DNA from: a virus
DNA length: 64,000 nucleotides
Virus record (IMG/VR): IMGVR_UViG_3300024308_000188
Coordinates: 1 to 64,000 of that record
Direction: 5' to 3' (one strand)
A model generated the notes under the pieces. That model saw only the letters and a list, made by a program, of their open reading frames with translations. It was not told where the DNA came from and searched no databases. The translations under genes were made by a program, and so were the position numbers. This document shows positions 48,905-58,000 of this stretch, piece after piece (the stretch's first letter is position 1; every line of letters begins with the position of its first letter).

Positions 48905-50009
48905 TATTAGTCTCCTGAGCAGCTTGAATCAACTTAGCTAAATCATTCTTAAGTGCAACAGAATTAGGATCTAGCTGAATAGCTTGCTCTAAGTATTTTA
49001 TGGATTCACCAAGTAAAACCTCGGAATCAATTCTGTATAAAGCAGTGGAAAGTAAGTGATATGTCTTTGACAGAATGTTCGGATCGCGATATACAATAAA
49101 ATTATCAGCATCTTGAGGAATCTTGAGGATTTGATGACAAATGCCTATACACTGCCAGTAATCTTCATCCAAGAAAAAGTCATGAGCAAGAGAATAAAAT
49201 ACATCTCTTGAGGTAGGGCAATAGGAAAGAGCACGATATAAAAATTTACTATCATCTGTTATTTGATTTAACAGACAACAAATTTCTACACATAGATCCA
49301 GACTACTATCAAGCTCAAGGTTCAATGCTGCCTCTAGTGTAGGCAAAAAGCTTTTGATATTAGAGCTATTGGATAGCGCACGAGCAGCATAATAAGTGGC
49401 AAGTTGACTTGAACGATTCTTGTTCCAGTAATCTATGTTTTGTTGTATAAAATCATAGATACCAAAACTTGAGGTTGACATTGTAATGCTGGCATAAGCG
49501 TTATCACCAACGGCCTTTAAAACGGGAAAAACTGGGTGTTCCCATACAGCACGAGCTGTACCACTTACAATAGTGGTAACTTGTGTTGTGGAGGAAATAC
49601 CCAGTGTAGTGTTATTATCCCTTAACTGTAGAAGTGAGTGGGATATAGAAAAATTTGTCGCGCTTGGATTTTCTGAAACAGCTTTCTCCAGAGCGGAAAA
49701 CCAGCCACCTTTAGTAAATAAAGATAAGTTGCAGTCTATATTAAAATTTACACACCAATCAGCATAAGTATTTTGGCACATATGAAGAAGCATGTTTTTA
49801 GCCGCAGCCAAATCCATTCCACTAGCAGCCCCAAATTCAGAAACTTTAATTCTGGAATCTGAGTTTTCAGCGGCTTTAAGTGCTTCATAAGATCCATCTG
49901 TACTTCCAAGATCCATAATAAAGATCAAACTTGCTTGCTTTGTTTCCGCAAGAAAATTCTCAATGATACTTAAATTGTTAAAGCATGTTGTATAAACTGC
50001 AACTCTCAT
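48885..50009 (-). CDS. Glycosyltransferase family 2-like protein with TPR end
   Basis: 374 residues. The N-terminus MRVAVYTTCFNNLSIIENFL and LIFIMDLGSTDGSYEAL (about 28-44) is a GT-A (GT2-type) start with the N-x-GSTDG-like loop. DLAAAKNMLLHMCQNTYADWCVNFNIDCNLS occupies the position where active enzymes have a D-x-D ('WI-x-x-x-D-x-D'); here the metal site reads NIDCN, so activity is doubtful. The second half is TPR-like helical repeats, the last being SIKYLEQAIQLDPNSVALKN. It lies among virion genes. It might glycosylate a virion protein or be a degenerate scaffold. Confidence 0.65.
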   Translation of the reverse strand: MRVAVYTTCFNNLSIIENFLAETKQASLIFIMDLGSTDGSYEALKAAENSDSRIKVSEFGAASGMDLAAAKNMLLHMCQNTYADWCVNFNIDCNLSLFTKGGWFSALEKAVSENPSATNFSISHSLLQLRDNNTTLGISSTTQVTTIVSGTARAVWEHPVFPVLKAVGDNAYASITMSTSSFGIYDFIQQNIDYWNKNRSSQLATYYAARALSNSSNIKSFLPTLEAALNLELDSSLDLCVEICCLLNQITDDSKFLYRALSYCPTSRDVFYSLAHDFFLDEDYWQCIGICHQILKIPQDADNFIVYRDPNILSKTYHLLSTALYRIDSEVLLGESIKYLEQAIQLDPNSVALKNDLAKLIQAAQETNSEESTT

Positions 50010-50017
50010 AAATTCCC

Positions 50018-50938
50018 CTACACTGGTGGTAGTATTATTTTTCCGCTGGTGTTCCAGCTTCTTGTAAATAAAGATTCGATTGGTAAAGTATAAACTTCAG
50101 GTCTGCTCATGTCAGTGACCAAATAGAAAGCAGGGCTATCAGAAGCGTAATAAACTCTTCTTGAGTACGGAAAATTCCAGAACTCACATTCTATTTTAGG
50201 AAACTTGTTTGTTGGTACATAGCGCAGATTAGTGCGAGGATCTATACCAACAATGTCAGAGTCTGTTTTAAATGTTCTTTCGCTAAGATTTCTAGCGCGA
50301 TCAATCATGGTTGTACGTTGATCTGAATTGGTAAATGTTTCAAATCCGTACATGAATGTTCTTACATTACGAACAAAGCCATCTTGATCCACATAAATAC
50401 GTTCATAGTACCAACGGAAACCGTGAATCGTATCAAGAAAGAAACTTGGATGATTGGCCGCAACGCTAATGCTCATTCTGAAACGCGCAGGAGATATACC
50501 TGTAACATCATCACGAGTTTTAGCATATATTTTCCAATCTACTTTAAATGGCTCAATTACATTTATAGAGATTTTGCCAAAATTGGATTTTTGTGTTCCA
50601 TTGCTGAATTGATAGTTAAAGCAATCCTCCGTATTACCAATCTCACCATAAGGTCTATAAATAAATCCTTTCTTGAATTCATCTTTTCGTAAAGTGCCTT
50701 TCTTTGGCATAACTTCAGCAATATAATCCAAACGCCAACCACGTTGAACAGGAACACGTAAAGGTAGAACTAAAGGATCTGGACTTGAACTATCAAAGAA
50801 ATCACGAGCGCCCTGAATTATATAAGGCTCAAGATCAATAAATACCTCTTGCCCCAAAGTGACTGATACTTCAATGTCAGGAGCAAAAGGTATAAAGTGT
50901 CTCCAATAGTCGCTGGCTACAATCATGCTACCAAACAT
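50018..50938 (-). CDS. Hypothetical virion protein
   Basis: 306 residues, beta-rich and aromatic, beginning MFGSMIVASDYWRHFIPFAP. Segments such as SVTLGQEVFIDLEPYIIQGARDFFD, PARFRMSISVAANHPSFFLDT and FRWYYERIYVDQDGFVRNVRTFMYGFETF look structural. No enzyme motif, tag or membrane segment. SD TAGTAGG. A likely tail or head-tail structural protein, from position only. Confidence 0.7.
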   Translation of the reverse strand: MFGSMIVASDYWRHFIPFAPDIEVSVTLGQEVFIDLEPYIIQGARDFFDSSSPDPLVLPLRVPVQRGWRLDYIAEVMPKKGTLRKDEFKKGFIYRPYGEIGNTEDCFNYQFSNGTQKSNFGKISINVIEPFKVDWKIYAKTRDDVTGISPARFRMSISVAANHPSFFLDTIHGFRWYYERIYVDQDGFVRNVRTFMYGFETFTNSDQRTTMIDRARNLSERTFKTDSDIVGIDPRTNLRYVPTNKFPKIECEFWNFPYSRRVYYASDSPAFYLVTDMSRPEVYTLPIESLFTRSWNTSGKIILPPV

Positions 50939-50948
50939 AATGTACCTA

Positions 50949-51413
50949 CTATTCGTTGTCTAAGTTTACAATCAAATGAGAAAGAAATGGGCGCAATTTT
51001 GCATTAAGTTTTTTCAAAGCATCTTTGGCTTCAAACCATTTGCGAACGCGCATATCTTTTTCTGGAAACTTTTTGTACATATTCTCTACCTTAAGGCCGT
51101 ACACAGTTACTTTTTGAGCAACACCAGTAGATCCTTTGCGGTAAGAGTATTGGCCGAGATTGAAGGTAACATCACCATCGACTCCGGCTTCTTCCCAAGC
51201 TTCAACTTCAGCACTTTCTTTTTTGCCCAAGTCTTTTTCTTTTTTACCTTTTGGTATGCCCCAGTTTCCAGCATGGCGTGAACTAATTAATAAAATATGT
51301 AACACGCCCTTTTTATCGTAAGCATAAGGTATAACACCAGTCTGTTTACGAACACGTTCACCAGCAGCCAAACTTTTTAAAGGTATGTTCAATTGGATTC
51401 TGCGTTTTTTCAT
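50949..51413 (-). CDS. Nudix hydrolase
   Basis: 154 residues from the ATG directly after the ligase stop (SD CAGGGTG); a longer frame would overlap the ligase and lacks support. WGIPKGKKEKDLGKKESAEVEAWEEAG (about 59-86) is the Nudix box: G-x5-E...E-x-x-E-E-x-G, with the box Arg replaced by Val. The W-G-x-PKG start and AGVDG end are as in diphosphoinositol-polyphosphate/diadenosine-type Nudix enzymes. It hydrolyses some nucleoside diphosphate-linked substrate; which one is not evident. It follows an NAD-dependent ligase, so a role in nucleotide housekeeping is conceivable. Confidence 0.85.
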   Translation of the reverse strand: MKKRRIQLNIPLKSLAAGERVRKQTGVIPYAYDKKGVLHILLISSRHAGNWGIPKGKKEKDLGKKESAEVEAWEEAGVDGDVTFNLGQYSYRKGSTGVAQKVTVYGLKVENMYKKFPEKDMRVRKWFEAKDALKKLNAKLRPFLSHLIVNLDNE

Positions 51414-51414
51414 A

Positions 51415-53379
51415 TTACACCCTGTATTTTTTGCGGAATTGTTCCACAGACATAATTGGAATACCAGCATCCTGCGCTTTACCTGTGGTTCCACTTGAGA
51501 AGCCAAGATCTTTCACTAAGACTAAATTAGTGTCCTTGCGCCAGTCCTGTACCTTGCCGCCTTGCTCTGTAATGAACTTTTTCAGTTCTTCGTCACGTAC
51601 ACCAGTAAAGGTTACGTTTGTTCCCGACAATTTATTGCCTTTAATAACTTTCTTAACAACCTTAATCTTGAGTTTGAATGTATCTACAAACTTTTTGATC
51701 TTAGGTAAGGCAATAGCAAATTCATCGGCCAAATCTTTAAAACCAGTGAGCATACGTATTTTAGTTTCTATCTGACTCTGACTATATTTATCAGCCCAAG
51801 ATAAAACATCAGGATATGCTTCAGAAATAGCGTCAAGTCTACGAGTACCAAAATTCAAAAGATAACCGCTGGCATCAGCAACTTTAGTAAAGGTAAGTTC
51901 ACTCAAAGCTTTCTCTAAACTTTGTTCAAACAGTTGGGCTTTACGTGTACCTAGACCTTCGATGTTGATAAAATCTTCGGCATCCAATTTAAGAAATTGG
52001 CTGAGTTTTTTGTAACCGTTGTCCCAAAACTTTTGTACGGTACTAAGTTTGAATCCATCCACACCGATACGAACAAAGAAGTGTTCAATTTTCTTTTGCT
52101 TCTGAAGATCAGAACCTGAACTTGTTTTGTTTAAAAGTTTGGCGTGTATACCAGATATTTTATAAGGAACATCTGGCATCTGTGGTTTAGGTGCGGCCTT
52201 AACCACTTCAACAATATAAGGAATTACACCGCCAGATCTTACAGCACGAATGATCGCGCCTTTACCTAAAGGTCGAGCTTTATATGGAGGTGTATCTTTC
52301 AACTCACTTTTATATCCATGTTGAATATAAAATGCGTTGTGTCCAGTAAAGTTGCTTACTGTAACTCCACCAATTCGAGTAGGTTTAATGGTAACAACCG
52401 GAATTAAATTTCCAGTACGACTTGCTTCCCACTCAACAGATTTAACTGGAATATCCACCATACTGGCTGCGCTATTTTCTTTAAAAGACTTAGCGTGTTT
52501 TGGATCTTCATGACCTACAGGATAGTAGTTATCTTCTTCGACAACAATGCCGTCAATTTCATAATCACTAAGTTGAATGCGTTTTGCCAAGTATTCCGAA
52601 AGAATACTGAAGTTGATTGTTTTGACAACTTTATGAGGCACTACTTTGAAGCCAAGCGATTCAAGCAATTTAAACTGAGCGCTTGGTTTAAGTTTACTTC
52701 CTTGGCCGTTAAGAATTTTAAAGGCGAACAGAGTCAAATGTTTTGCGTAGTTTGCGTACTTTGCAAAATCTTTACTGGTAGGTAACTTATTAATGATGCC
52801 ACCAGCCGCATTACGTACTGCACTAAAATCTCCACCAGAATCCTTATGCAGATGTTTATCAAAAGTAGAGTTAGCCGCAATTGCTTCGACACGAATGTCA
52901 AAACGTGTTTTAATTTTAATGCGTTTTGGAATCTTTAGATAAGGAAGTAAATGAGAAATATCTTGGCCCTTTAATCCATCACCACGAGAATACAATTCGA
53001 CTGGAACACCTTTGTCATAACAAAGTTGTAAACTCATTCCATCTTCTTTGTCACTGAGAACGTAAGGGCCACTGTATTTCTTGGTGAATAATCCAATTTT
53101 TTTATCGTCTTTGATTTTATCAAGACTACTCATTGGATTAGGTAAACGCACTTCGACTCTTTTATTCCCAACCTTATGTCCCACTTTGAACTTACGAGGT
53201 GATTTAGGAAACCGAGATAAATATTTTTCCTTCAGATCATCGTAATCATTATCTGCAATCGGTTTTTTAGCCAGATTGTAGTATTGGTGATCTAAATAAT
53301 CCAATAGTGCATCAAACTCAGTGCGAGTGGCTTTACGCCACCCATCACTAAGAAAAGATTTTAATTGAGTTTTTGTCAT
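51415..53379 (-). CDS. ligA: NAD-dependent DNA ligase
   Basis: 654 residues from the ATG at 53379. Order of features: Ia domain (YYN...PIADNDYDDL), LPNPMSSLDKIKDD, the active-site K-x-D-G (SDKEDGMS, Lys111), RGDGLKGQDIS, DYEIDGIVVEED and an OB-fold with VEWEASRTGNLIPVV and VRSGGVIPYIVEV. Next comes a region where bacterial LigA has its four-cysteine zinc finger; here no cysteine is seen. Helix-hairpin-helix (NIEGLGTRKAQLFEQSLEKAL) and a C-terminal BRCT (NVTFTGVRDEELKKFITEQGGK...) follow. This is the phage-type branch of LigA. It joins nicks using NAD+. It is placed, oddly, among late virion genes. Confidence 0.95.
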   Translation of the reverse strand: MTKTQLKSFLSDGWRKATRTEFDALLDYLDHQYYNLAKKPIADNDYDDLKEKYLSRFPKSPRKFKVGHKVGNKRVEVRLPNPMSSLDKIKDDKKIGLFTKKYSGPYVLSDKEDGMSLQLCYDKGVPVELYSRGDGLKGQDISHLLPYLKIPKRIKIKTRFDIRVEAIAANSTFDKHLHKDSGGDFSAVRNAAGGIINKLPTSKDFAKYANYAKHLTLFAFKILNGQGSKLKPSAQFKLLESLGFKVVPHKVVKTINFSILSEYLAKRIQLSDYEIDGIVVEEDNYYPVGHEDPKHAKSFKENSAASMVDIPVKSVEWEASRTGNLIPVVTIKPTRIGGVTVSNFTGHNAFYIQHGYKSELKDTPPYKARPLGKGAIIRAVRSGGVIPYIVEVVKAAPKPQMPDVPYKISGIHAKLLNKTSSGSDLQKQKKIEHFFVRIGVDGFKLSTVQKFWDNGYKKLSQFLKLDAEDFINIEGLGTRKAQLFEQSLEKALSELTFTKVADASGYLLNFGTRRLDAISEAYPDVLSWADKYSQSQIETKIRMLTGFKDLADEFAIALPKIKKFVDTFKLKIKVVKKVIKGNKLSGTNVTFTGVRDEELKKFITEQGGKVQDWRKDTNLVLVKDLGFSSGTTGKAQDAGIPIMSVEQFRKKYRV

Positions 53380-53380
53380 G

Positions 53381-55078
53381 TCAACTCTCAATAGGTTCTT
53401 TATTTTTTGTTAGTGTGTCAGCTAAACTTTGTTTTTCAATCAACTGACGAACCGGAAGCTTGCGAACAAATTCGGCCATATCTTCGATTCTACGTTTCTG
53501 ACGTTTATCAATACGTACAGTACGATAGTCATCAGGCTCGTTGGTCAAATCATAAAGTTTGTAGATGATAATGTGATCGCTACCTTCCATAGTAGATATG
53601 TCGAAAATCAAGAATTCCCGTTGTTCACTGCGATCATTATTGAACTTTATGATCGAACCTTCTTCAAAATCTTTAACGACTTTTTTCACTTCAGGTTCTT
53701 CAAGCTCTTTAATAGCAGTATCTACTTCTGAATCATCAGTATCTAAATCAACTGGATCTTCATCTTCAACCAATTCTTCTTCCGGTTCCTCAACAACTTC
53801 ATCTTCAAACTCTTCTTCAGATTCTTCCTGATCTTCATCGGACTCGTACTCTACTTCTTCGTCTGCCTCAAGATCATCAACAGTTTCTTCTTCAGCAAAT
53901 TGAGAAAGATCCAGTTTAGGTTTTGGTATAGTCTTTTTAAGATCGGAAATTGCCTGTTCAAACATTTCAGCAACTTCTACTTTTTTCGCTTCGCGCTCAG
54001 GTTCATCCTTTTTATTGAACTCACCTTCTATCTGAAGATTGTCAAGATCTAAATTCAAATCGAAATCTTCTTCATCAGCCAAATGATCAACACGCAAGCC
54101 AAGATCTTCAGCGTTAACTAAACGTCTACGTTTAATCTGCTTGGCAATTTCCTTGTCAGACATTTTAACTGTTTGGGATTTACGAACTTTAATCATGTGT
54201 TCTTCAAGAGTTTGCAAATGAGCTTTAGCATCTTCAGCTTCTTGTTTACGTCTTTGACGTTCAGCCGCACGTTTCTCACTTAACTCCTGAATTTGCTTAC
54301 GTTTTGCAGCAGCTTCCCGTTCACGAATTAATTGACGTTCCCTTGCTCTCTTTTCTTTTTCACGCAAACGCTGTTCTTCCATACTGTTTTCCATATCAGC
54401 CTTGGTGAATCCACCTTCAGGCCATTTATTTTTTGGTAAAACAGTTGTCATTGAAAGAATTATGTCATAGGTGTCAAGGTTAATAGCGAACCGATTAAAA
54501 TTCTGATCTATTAACACTCCACCAGTGGCAGGTTTTATAAAGCGAATGCCAAACACATCACCACGTTTGTAGTGAATTTTTTTATCAGCTTTCTTTACGG
54601 TAAAGCCTGAAGGATCACCAACTCTACGCCATTGGTAATTGGCAAAATTTACACCTTCTTTTGCTTCAGCATTAACAGCACGAGCGGCTTTAAAATAAGC
54701 CGCATCCCATGCACGATTGTCGGATTGTTTATTGATAACCCGAACAATCTTGCCGTCTTGACCTGCTAAATTTTTAATAGCAGGTCTTTTGACTTTTTTA
54801 CTGTTCTCCAGAAGTTTGTTAGCTTCTTTTTGAGTTATTGCAAAATTTACATGGTATAAATCAGGAAGCACAACATAAAAGTTGCCGCTTCTGGCAGCGC
54901 GAATACCATAAATATCGTTCTGAGTTATAGTGCGAGTATGACTACGCTGGACAATTTTTATTCCACGAGATCCATGAAATCTATGCCAAGAAAAATCATC
55001 AAGTTCATCATATTTAGCACTAAGAGAAAGCAAGTTAGAAACCGATAACGGATTTAAGTTGAAACGAAGTTTTTTCAT
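53381..55078 (-). CDS. Two-copy W-x-[RK]-domain protein with coiled coil and acidic region
   Basis: 565 residues (ATG at 55078, after AAGGAAAAATTTTG). Leader MKKLRFNLNPLSVSNLLSLSAKYDELDD resembles a long tag variant. Two copies of a domain follow: residues ~30-95 (FSWHRFHG...NDIYGIRAARSGNFYVVL) and ~140-205 (YQWRRVGD...GDVFGIRF). The same domain occurs in the genes at 27013 and 8836. A long coiled coil rich in Arg/Glu (about 235-305), a very acidic region (~385-465) and a last domain (EQREFLIFDISTMEG) complete it. Function unknown; probably a virion-internal or assembly protein. Confidence 0.7.
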   Translation of the reverse strand: MKKLRFNLNPLSVSNLLSLSAKYDELDDFSWHRFHGSRGIKIVQRSHTRTITQNDIYGIRAARSGNFYVVLPDLYHVNFAITQKEANKLLENSKKVKRPAIKNLAGQDGKIVRVINKQSDNRAWDAAYFKAARAVNAEAKEGVNFANYQWRRVGDPSGFTVKKADKKIHYKRGDVFGIRFIKPATGGVLIDQNFNRFAINLDTYDIILSMTTVLPKNKWPEGGFTKADMENSMEEQRLREKEKRARERQLIREREAAAKRKQIQELSEKRAAERQRRKQEAEDAKAHLQTLEEHMIKVRKSQTVKMSDKEIAKQIKRRRLVNAEDLGLRVDHLADEEDFDLNLDLDNLQIEGEFNKKDEPEREAKKVEVAEMFEQAISDLKKTIPKPKLDLSQFAEEETVDDLEADEEVEYESDEDQEESEEEFEDEVVEEPEEELVEDEDPVDLDTDDSEVDTAIKELEEPEVKKVVKDFEEGSIIKFNNDRSEQREFLIFDISTMEGSDHIIIYKLYDLTNEPDDYRTVRIDKRQKRRIEDMAEFVRKLPVRQLIEKQSLADTLTKNKEPIES

Positions 55079-55090
55079 CAAAATTTTTCC

Positions 55091-58000
55091 TTAACCGCCG
55101 TGAATGTAACCACGAGGAGGGCAATCGTCTGGATTACATAAGTTTTCGCAAGGCATTATGGCTGTCCAAGCCCATCCTTTCTCTTCAACGTAAACAGCGT
55201 AAAATTGTCCTGACGTATAACCATAGGTTAGTGCGTTATCTTCAGCAAGCTCTTGAGTTGCAAAATAACCAGGATGCAATTCATTAGCAGGTGGAGTACG
55301 AACAAACGTAGATGTAAATTCAAGTGGTTCAACAGCAGCCACAGCAAATACAAAGTTTCTATCTGTATCTGTGTAAGCAACTTCACGAATAACAACAGGC
55401 GAATTTGTCTTATGTACTACAGTATCGAATGGATCTTTGATGTAAATGCGATTCGATGGATCTCCATCAGTCATACGAGTTAATCCAAATTTTGGATCTG
55501 TTCCACTCAATCGTGCATCATATTTTGGAGCAAAACTTATTAAATCACTTACCATTGGAACCGCATATTGCGTAGTGAACGTGTAGGCAGATCCCAAATC
55601 GCTGACCGAATATTTAGTATTGGCATACACAACATTGGAGTCATTAACTGAATAATCCAAAACAAATTTAACAGGATCTGGTTGTTTAACAATCCAAAAA
55701 TTCGTAGATGTTTTTACTTCAGTGTGTGATTCAGATACTGACCAATTTCTCGATGCAGTAATAAAGTTTCTATTTTGCTCGTCATCAAACCAACCATCAC
55801 GATCAATGTAATAAGCAGTGTCGGATCTCCAAACATAGTTAGGTGTGTAAGTTGGAGAGTGTCCAAATTGCAGAACCTGACCATTCGACATATCAAATAA
55901 AGTGAAAGGCTTATTGTCATACCTAACAACGGTAAACTCAGTCAATATTACTGGATTATCATAACCACTGAACACAACGGCTTGAACATTGTTGGTGTCC
56001 AAGACATTGACTGTGTAAGTAGCGTTTGAATAAACAACGGCTATACTTGATTTTAAATTTACTAAATGAGCTGAATTGTCTACAGCAACTTTTCGGCCAA
56101 CATCAATCAAATGTTCTGTGTTATTAGGAGTAACAACTTCCAGTAACATTGGTATAGATAAAACATTGTTTGCGTAACCTACATTAATTCTCAGTCCACG
56201 CATTGAAACTAAATCTACACCAGCATCAAACACATAGTTGAAATCTGAAGGTGTGACAATATTCGGTTTGGTAACAACATAGTTTGAATCACGTAGTATC
56301 TCAGAGAAGTTTTTATTTTTCTGAGGAACTACTTCACTGTGATCAGCCAAAACCAAACTTTTATTTGATTCAGGCACTATGCTATTAGGTTGACCTAAAA
56401 CAACAGGTGCATTAGAGACTTTTATTGGTTTAAGAACAGTGGCCGCTTTAGTTCCATTACTATGATTTACTTTCATGCTATAACTTTGAGCACGAACATA
56501 ATCAACTGTCGTATCTGTTTCAACAGCAGAACCTAACTGACCAAAATAAAGTTCGGGATCTAGTGTAACACTGATATTGCTATCAAAAGTCTCAATAGTC
56601 CAAAAGCCTCGACGCCCTCCAACATATACACTTAGATTTACAGTATCACCATGTATTGGTCGGCCATAACCTTTAAGTTGAAGTGTATCACCATCATCCA
56701 TATTGATTGTACGAAATACATCATTTAATGGCATACCGCGCCAATCAAGTCGAGCAGATCCTAAATCAACACGCTGTCCATTATGATATAATTCTGTGCC
56801 GTAAGGAACAACCACCGGAACATTAACTGAATTTCCAATTCCAGTTATTGAAACTGTGTTACTGGATAAAAAATCCTTTATACTTGCACCGACAATAGTT
56901 CCAAAGTTAAATGCGTCAGGAGTAGTATCACCAATAGTATAAGCAACGAATCCACCCACCGCATAACAAGTCGAGACCGCAACATTGTGCGGTGTGTCGT
57001 AGTTATACGTTGTTTTAACTTTGATCTTGATTTTATCGCCTGTTCTGGCGGTGATTGTTTGTCCTGATTCAATTCCGTTGACGACAAACTGCGCCTCATA
57101 TTGATCAGGGATTTTGAATACAGTCGGCTCATAGTTTGTTCCACTCAAATTAATTTCATTCGAGTAAACAAAAGTACCAAGTGGATTGTCATATGTGCTA
57201 TCAAATTCAAGTACAGGTCTTGGCAATACAGCAGTATCTGACTCAGCAAGCGTACTAACACTAAATGGAGTTTCAAATCTTTCCTGTTCAATAGTTATTC
57301 TTGCGGTAACAACAGCACAACCTAAAGCATCAGCTTGAACTCGAACGGCCAGTGTGTCACCATTTTGAATTATAACCGAAGTTCCTACGAAATTTCCGTT
57401 GTGTACAAAAATACCAGTATCAGTTTCTACTTCAACAGGAGAAGTTAAATGTGAGATTGTTACGGTGTTACTGACAACAAAAGATTCTGGAGCCGCACCA
57501 AATACAGGATTGAATTTAAAATCAAATGGAACAATTCTGCTATCATCAAGATAAACTGAAGCAGTGAAAATTTGTTGGTCTACAACAACGCCAAAGAAAA
57601 GAGGATCTGGAACTCCAGGAATATAATCAAAACGAACTTGAATACTATCGTTGGAAGTAACTGAAGTAACATTTGGTTGTGGTACACCATTTACCATTAA
57701 AGTGTAATTAGATTCCGCCGGAAACAATTGGATTCTTATTGGCTTATTAGCGGTAAGGATTTCAATTGGGCCAGTTACACCTGTATCACCTAATGGAAAA
57801 TCTGTTATATCAATAAATTCCGAAGAATCCAGAGTATAAACAAGTTGATCCATATCAATCTTGTTTGGAATGTTCGCATAGGCATCAAATAAATAAATTT
57901 CATCTGCTAATGCTATACCATAAGCACCAAAGCCTACAGACCAATCTTGATTAAATTCGTCACGAACATAAACTTTTTTAGCTTCTACGTCACTGACATA

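Noticed and set aside
51414-51506. 31-residue N-terminal extension of the Nudix protein
   Set aside because: It overlaps the ligase end; the ATG after the ligase stop has a good SD and gives a normal-size Nudix protein.
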